Shown piece after piece: positions 7,667 through 9,045 of a stretch of DNA of 9,045 bases. Source of the DNA: an uncultured Anaerotruncus sp. (GTDB lineage Bacteria > Bacillota_A > Clostridia > Oscillospirales > CAG-272); assembly GCA_958414155.1 (NCBI GenBank), contig CATYWI010000022.1, forward strand, positions 1 to 9,045, given 5' to 3'. The number at the start of each line of letters is the position of its first letter. The stretch's first letter is position 1. Made by a program: the position numbers and the translations under genes. The notes beneath the pieces were generated by a model, which made no database searches, was not told the DNA's origin, and worked only from the letters and a program-made list of their open reading frames with translations.

Positions 7667-8704
7667 ATGAAAAAGATAAAAACCTCCGCGCTTGACCGCC
7701 TGTTTGCGGCGATTGCCGCAACTCGCGAGCTTTACCTCCCCGTGAAGGGCGAAAAGGAAGTTTCCTATAAGCTCTGGAGCGAGGGGACCGAGTATGCCGC
7801 CGACGCGCTGAACACCGTAAGATCCCCCAAGGATCTCTTCTTCCCGCAGAGCGAAAACCTCTACGCGATGAAGACAACAGAGGGCGGCAGAAAGATAGAG
7901 CTTGTGGACAACAGCTGCACGGGCAGTGACTTTGCCGTGTTCGGTGTGCGCGCCTGCGATGCCGCCAGCTTCGGTATTCTTGACCGTGTGTTCCTTTCCG
8001 ATCCCGCAGATGCCTACTACAAGGCGCGCCGCGAAAAGAGCGTCGTCATCACCGTTGCCTGCGGCGCGCCCGAGACCTCGTGCTTCTGCCACACCTTCGG
8101 CATAGACTCCGCCGAGCCTGCGGGCGATGTTTCCTGCATTTTTGCCGGCGACAGCCTCTATCTCGACGCAAAGACCGAAAAGGGCGCGGCTCTTCTTGAG
8201 TCTCTGGGCGTTCTTGAGGACGCGGCGGACGCCGACCTCGGCGCCGTGGAAACAGCCAGAAACGAAGCCCGTGAGAATCTTGCAAAAACTCCGCTTTACG
8301 ACCTCACCACCGAGGGCTTCGGAGCGGGCAAGACGATGGACCTCTTCAATTCACCCAAGTGGGCAGAGCTTTCCGAGGCGTGCCTCGGCTGCGGCACCTG
8401 CACCTTTGTATGCCCCACCTGCCAGTGCTATGACATACGCGATTACGACACGGGCAGAGGCATCCAACGTTATCGCTGCTGGGACTCCTGCATGTACTCC
8501 GGCTTCACGCTCATGTCCGCAGGTCAGCCCAGACTTACACAGGTCGAGCGCTTCCGTCAGAGATTCATGCACAAGCTGGTATATTACCCCGATAACAATG
8601 AGGGCATATTCTCCTGCGTCGGCTGCGGCAGATGCGTTGTAAAGTGCCCGCAGCATCTTAACATAGTCAAGGTCATCAAGACACTGGGAAAGGAGCAAAA
8701 GTAA
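7667..8704 (+). CDS. flxB: FlxB-like protein of the AsrA family, two [4Fe-4S]
   Basis: Iron-sulfur partner of the FlxA flavoprotein, related to the A subunit of anaerobic sulfite reductase (AsrA) and to sulfhydrogenase beta subunits. In these families such a protein receives electrons from the flavoprotein next door. The protein has 345 residues. Visible family features are FGVRACDAASFGILDRVF (92-109), a cysteine group CFCHTFG (Cys139, Cys141), CLGCGTCTFVCP (Cys239/242/245/249) followed by CQC (252-254) and CWDSC (271-275), and a C-terminal CVGCGRCVVKCP (Cys317/320/323/327). AGGAGG (7652-7657), 9 nt before the ATG, overlaps the flxC stop, making a strong ribosome site. The stop codon overlaps the flxA start (TAATG). 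It is not a real asrA: no siroheme sulfite reductase (asrC) follows in the window and the Hdr context differs. Confidence 0.78.
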   Translation: MKKIKTSALDRLFAAIAATRELYLPVKGEKEVSYKLWSEGTEYAADALNTVRSPKDLFFPQSENLYAMKTTEGGRKIELVDNSCTGSDFAVFGVRACDAASFGILDRVFLSDPADAYYKARREKSVVITVACGAPETSCFCHTFGIDSAEPAGDVSCIFAGDSLYLDAKTEKGAALLESLGVLEDAADADLGAVETARNEARENLAKTPLYDLTTEGFGAGKTMDLFNSPKWAELSEACLGCGTCTFVCPTCQCYDIRDYDTGRGIQRYRCWDSCMYSGFTLMSAGQPRLTQVERFRQRFMHKLVYYPDNNEGIFSCVGCGRCVVKCPQHLNIVKVIKTLGKEQK

Positions 8705-9045
8705 TGGATCGCAATCTTCTTTTCCCGCATATCGGCGTTGTTACCGATATTCGCCGGGATACCCCCGATGTAAAGACCTTCCGCGTAAACGCTCCCGGCG
8801 GAGGAAAGTGCTTTGAGCATATCCCCGGCCAGTGCGCCATGCTTTCCATCCCCGGCAAGGGCGAGGCGATGTTCTCTATAACCTCGTCGCCCACAAACCG
8901 CGAGTATATGGAATTCAGCATCAAGAAATGCGGGTGCCTCACCACATGGCTCCATCTCATCGAGGTGGGTCAGGAGTTGACCATCCGCGGTCCCTACGGC
9001 AACGGCTTCCCCGTTGACACCGAGTTCGCGGGCAAGGACCTTGTG
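8704..9045 (+). CDS. flxA: FlxA-like FAD/NAD-binding oxidoreductase (3' truncated by window)
   Basis: Expected NADH-oxidising entry subunit of the complex, of the ferredoxin-reductase-like fold shared with AsrB and the dihydroorotate dehydrogenase electron-transfer subunit. Only the first 114 codons are in the window and the frame is open at the right edge. Motifs seen are HIPGQCAMLSIPGKGEA (39-55), FSITSSP (57-63, the FAD-binding RxYS-type block), IKKCGCLT (73-80) and RGPYGNGFPV (95-104). This is the complete FAD-domain signature, just before the NAD-binding half that lies outside. The ATG shares one base with the flxB stop (TAATG) and has AAAGGAG (8689-8695) upstream. The Hdr-flxDCB context favours FlxA over AsrB or PyrK. 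Nucleotide specificity cannot be judged here. Confidence 0.8.
   Translation, partial: MDRNLLFPHIGVVTDIRRDTPDVKTFRVNAPGGGKCFEHIPGQCAMLSIPGKGEAMFSITSSPTNREYMEFSIKKCGCLTTWLHLIEVGQELTIRGPYGNGFPVDTEFAGKDLV

Noticed and set aside
6540..7877. Minus-strand open frame of about 445 codons opposite flxD, flxC and flxB
   Set aside because: Antisense to three conserved genes, low-complexity wording, no ribosome site or context.
7667..9045. Anaerobic sulfite reductase asrA-asrB
   Set aside because: The similarity is at family level only; no siroheme subunit is seen in the window and the genes are fused by overlap to the hdr-flx operon.

Overview
The window is a forward-strand stretch of moderately GC-rich DNA from a strict anaerobe. 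Gene content, strong AGGAGG-type ribosome sites and protein wording suggest a Clostridia-like Firmicute (perhaps a gut or rumen member of the Oscillospirales). That assignment is inference from style, since no rRNA or other marker is present.

Layout. (1) 1-1169: the 3' part of a PlsC-type acyltransferase with an unusual zinc ribbon; its true start lies upstream of the window. (2) 1170-1550: a 381-base intergenic region. It holds a tandem 11-bp repeat, a perfect 9-bp hairpin, a good intrinsic terminator, further inverted repeats with competing pairings, then a perfect-consensus promoter (TTGACA, 17 bp, TGaTATAAT) and a roughly 140-nt leader that can fold into nested helices. (3) 1551-2927: fumC, class II fumarase. 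(4) 2928-3031: a short gap with a strong hairpin that lacks a U-tract, and a possible weak internal promoter. (5) 3032-9045: seven tightly packed genes, hdrB-hdrC-hdrA-flxD-flxC-flxB-flxA, with gaps of 14 nt or less or overlaps of 1-22 nt; flxA is cut by the window end.

How the genes fit together. The last seven genes match the known HdrABC-FlxABCD family, the NADH dehydrogenase/heterodisulfide-reductase complexes studied in Desulfovibrio vulgaris. In the accepted model FlxA takes a hydride from NADH onto FAD. Electrons pass through FlxB/FlxC iron-sulfur clusters and the FlxD [2Fe-2S] protein into HdrA. The HdrA flavin then bifurcates them, one branch to ferredoxin and the other via HdrC to the HdrB non-cubane clusters, where a disulfide-type acceptor is reduced. 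All cluster-binding cysteine motifs expected for this wiring are visible. The acceptor of the HdrB branch cannot be read from this window. No hydrogenase (MvhAG), formate dehydrogenase, DsrC or MetF gene is seen. The fumarase directly upstream, possibly in the same transcript, makes a link to fumarate/malate metabolism an attractive but unproven idea.

No mobile element, CRISPR array, tRNA or rRNA was recognised. The protein-coding part is a recognised system. The least explained parts are the structured intergenic DNA/RNA upstream of fumC, the fumC-hdr linkage, the extra cysteine in FlxD and the zinc-ribbon acyltransferase.
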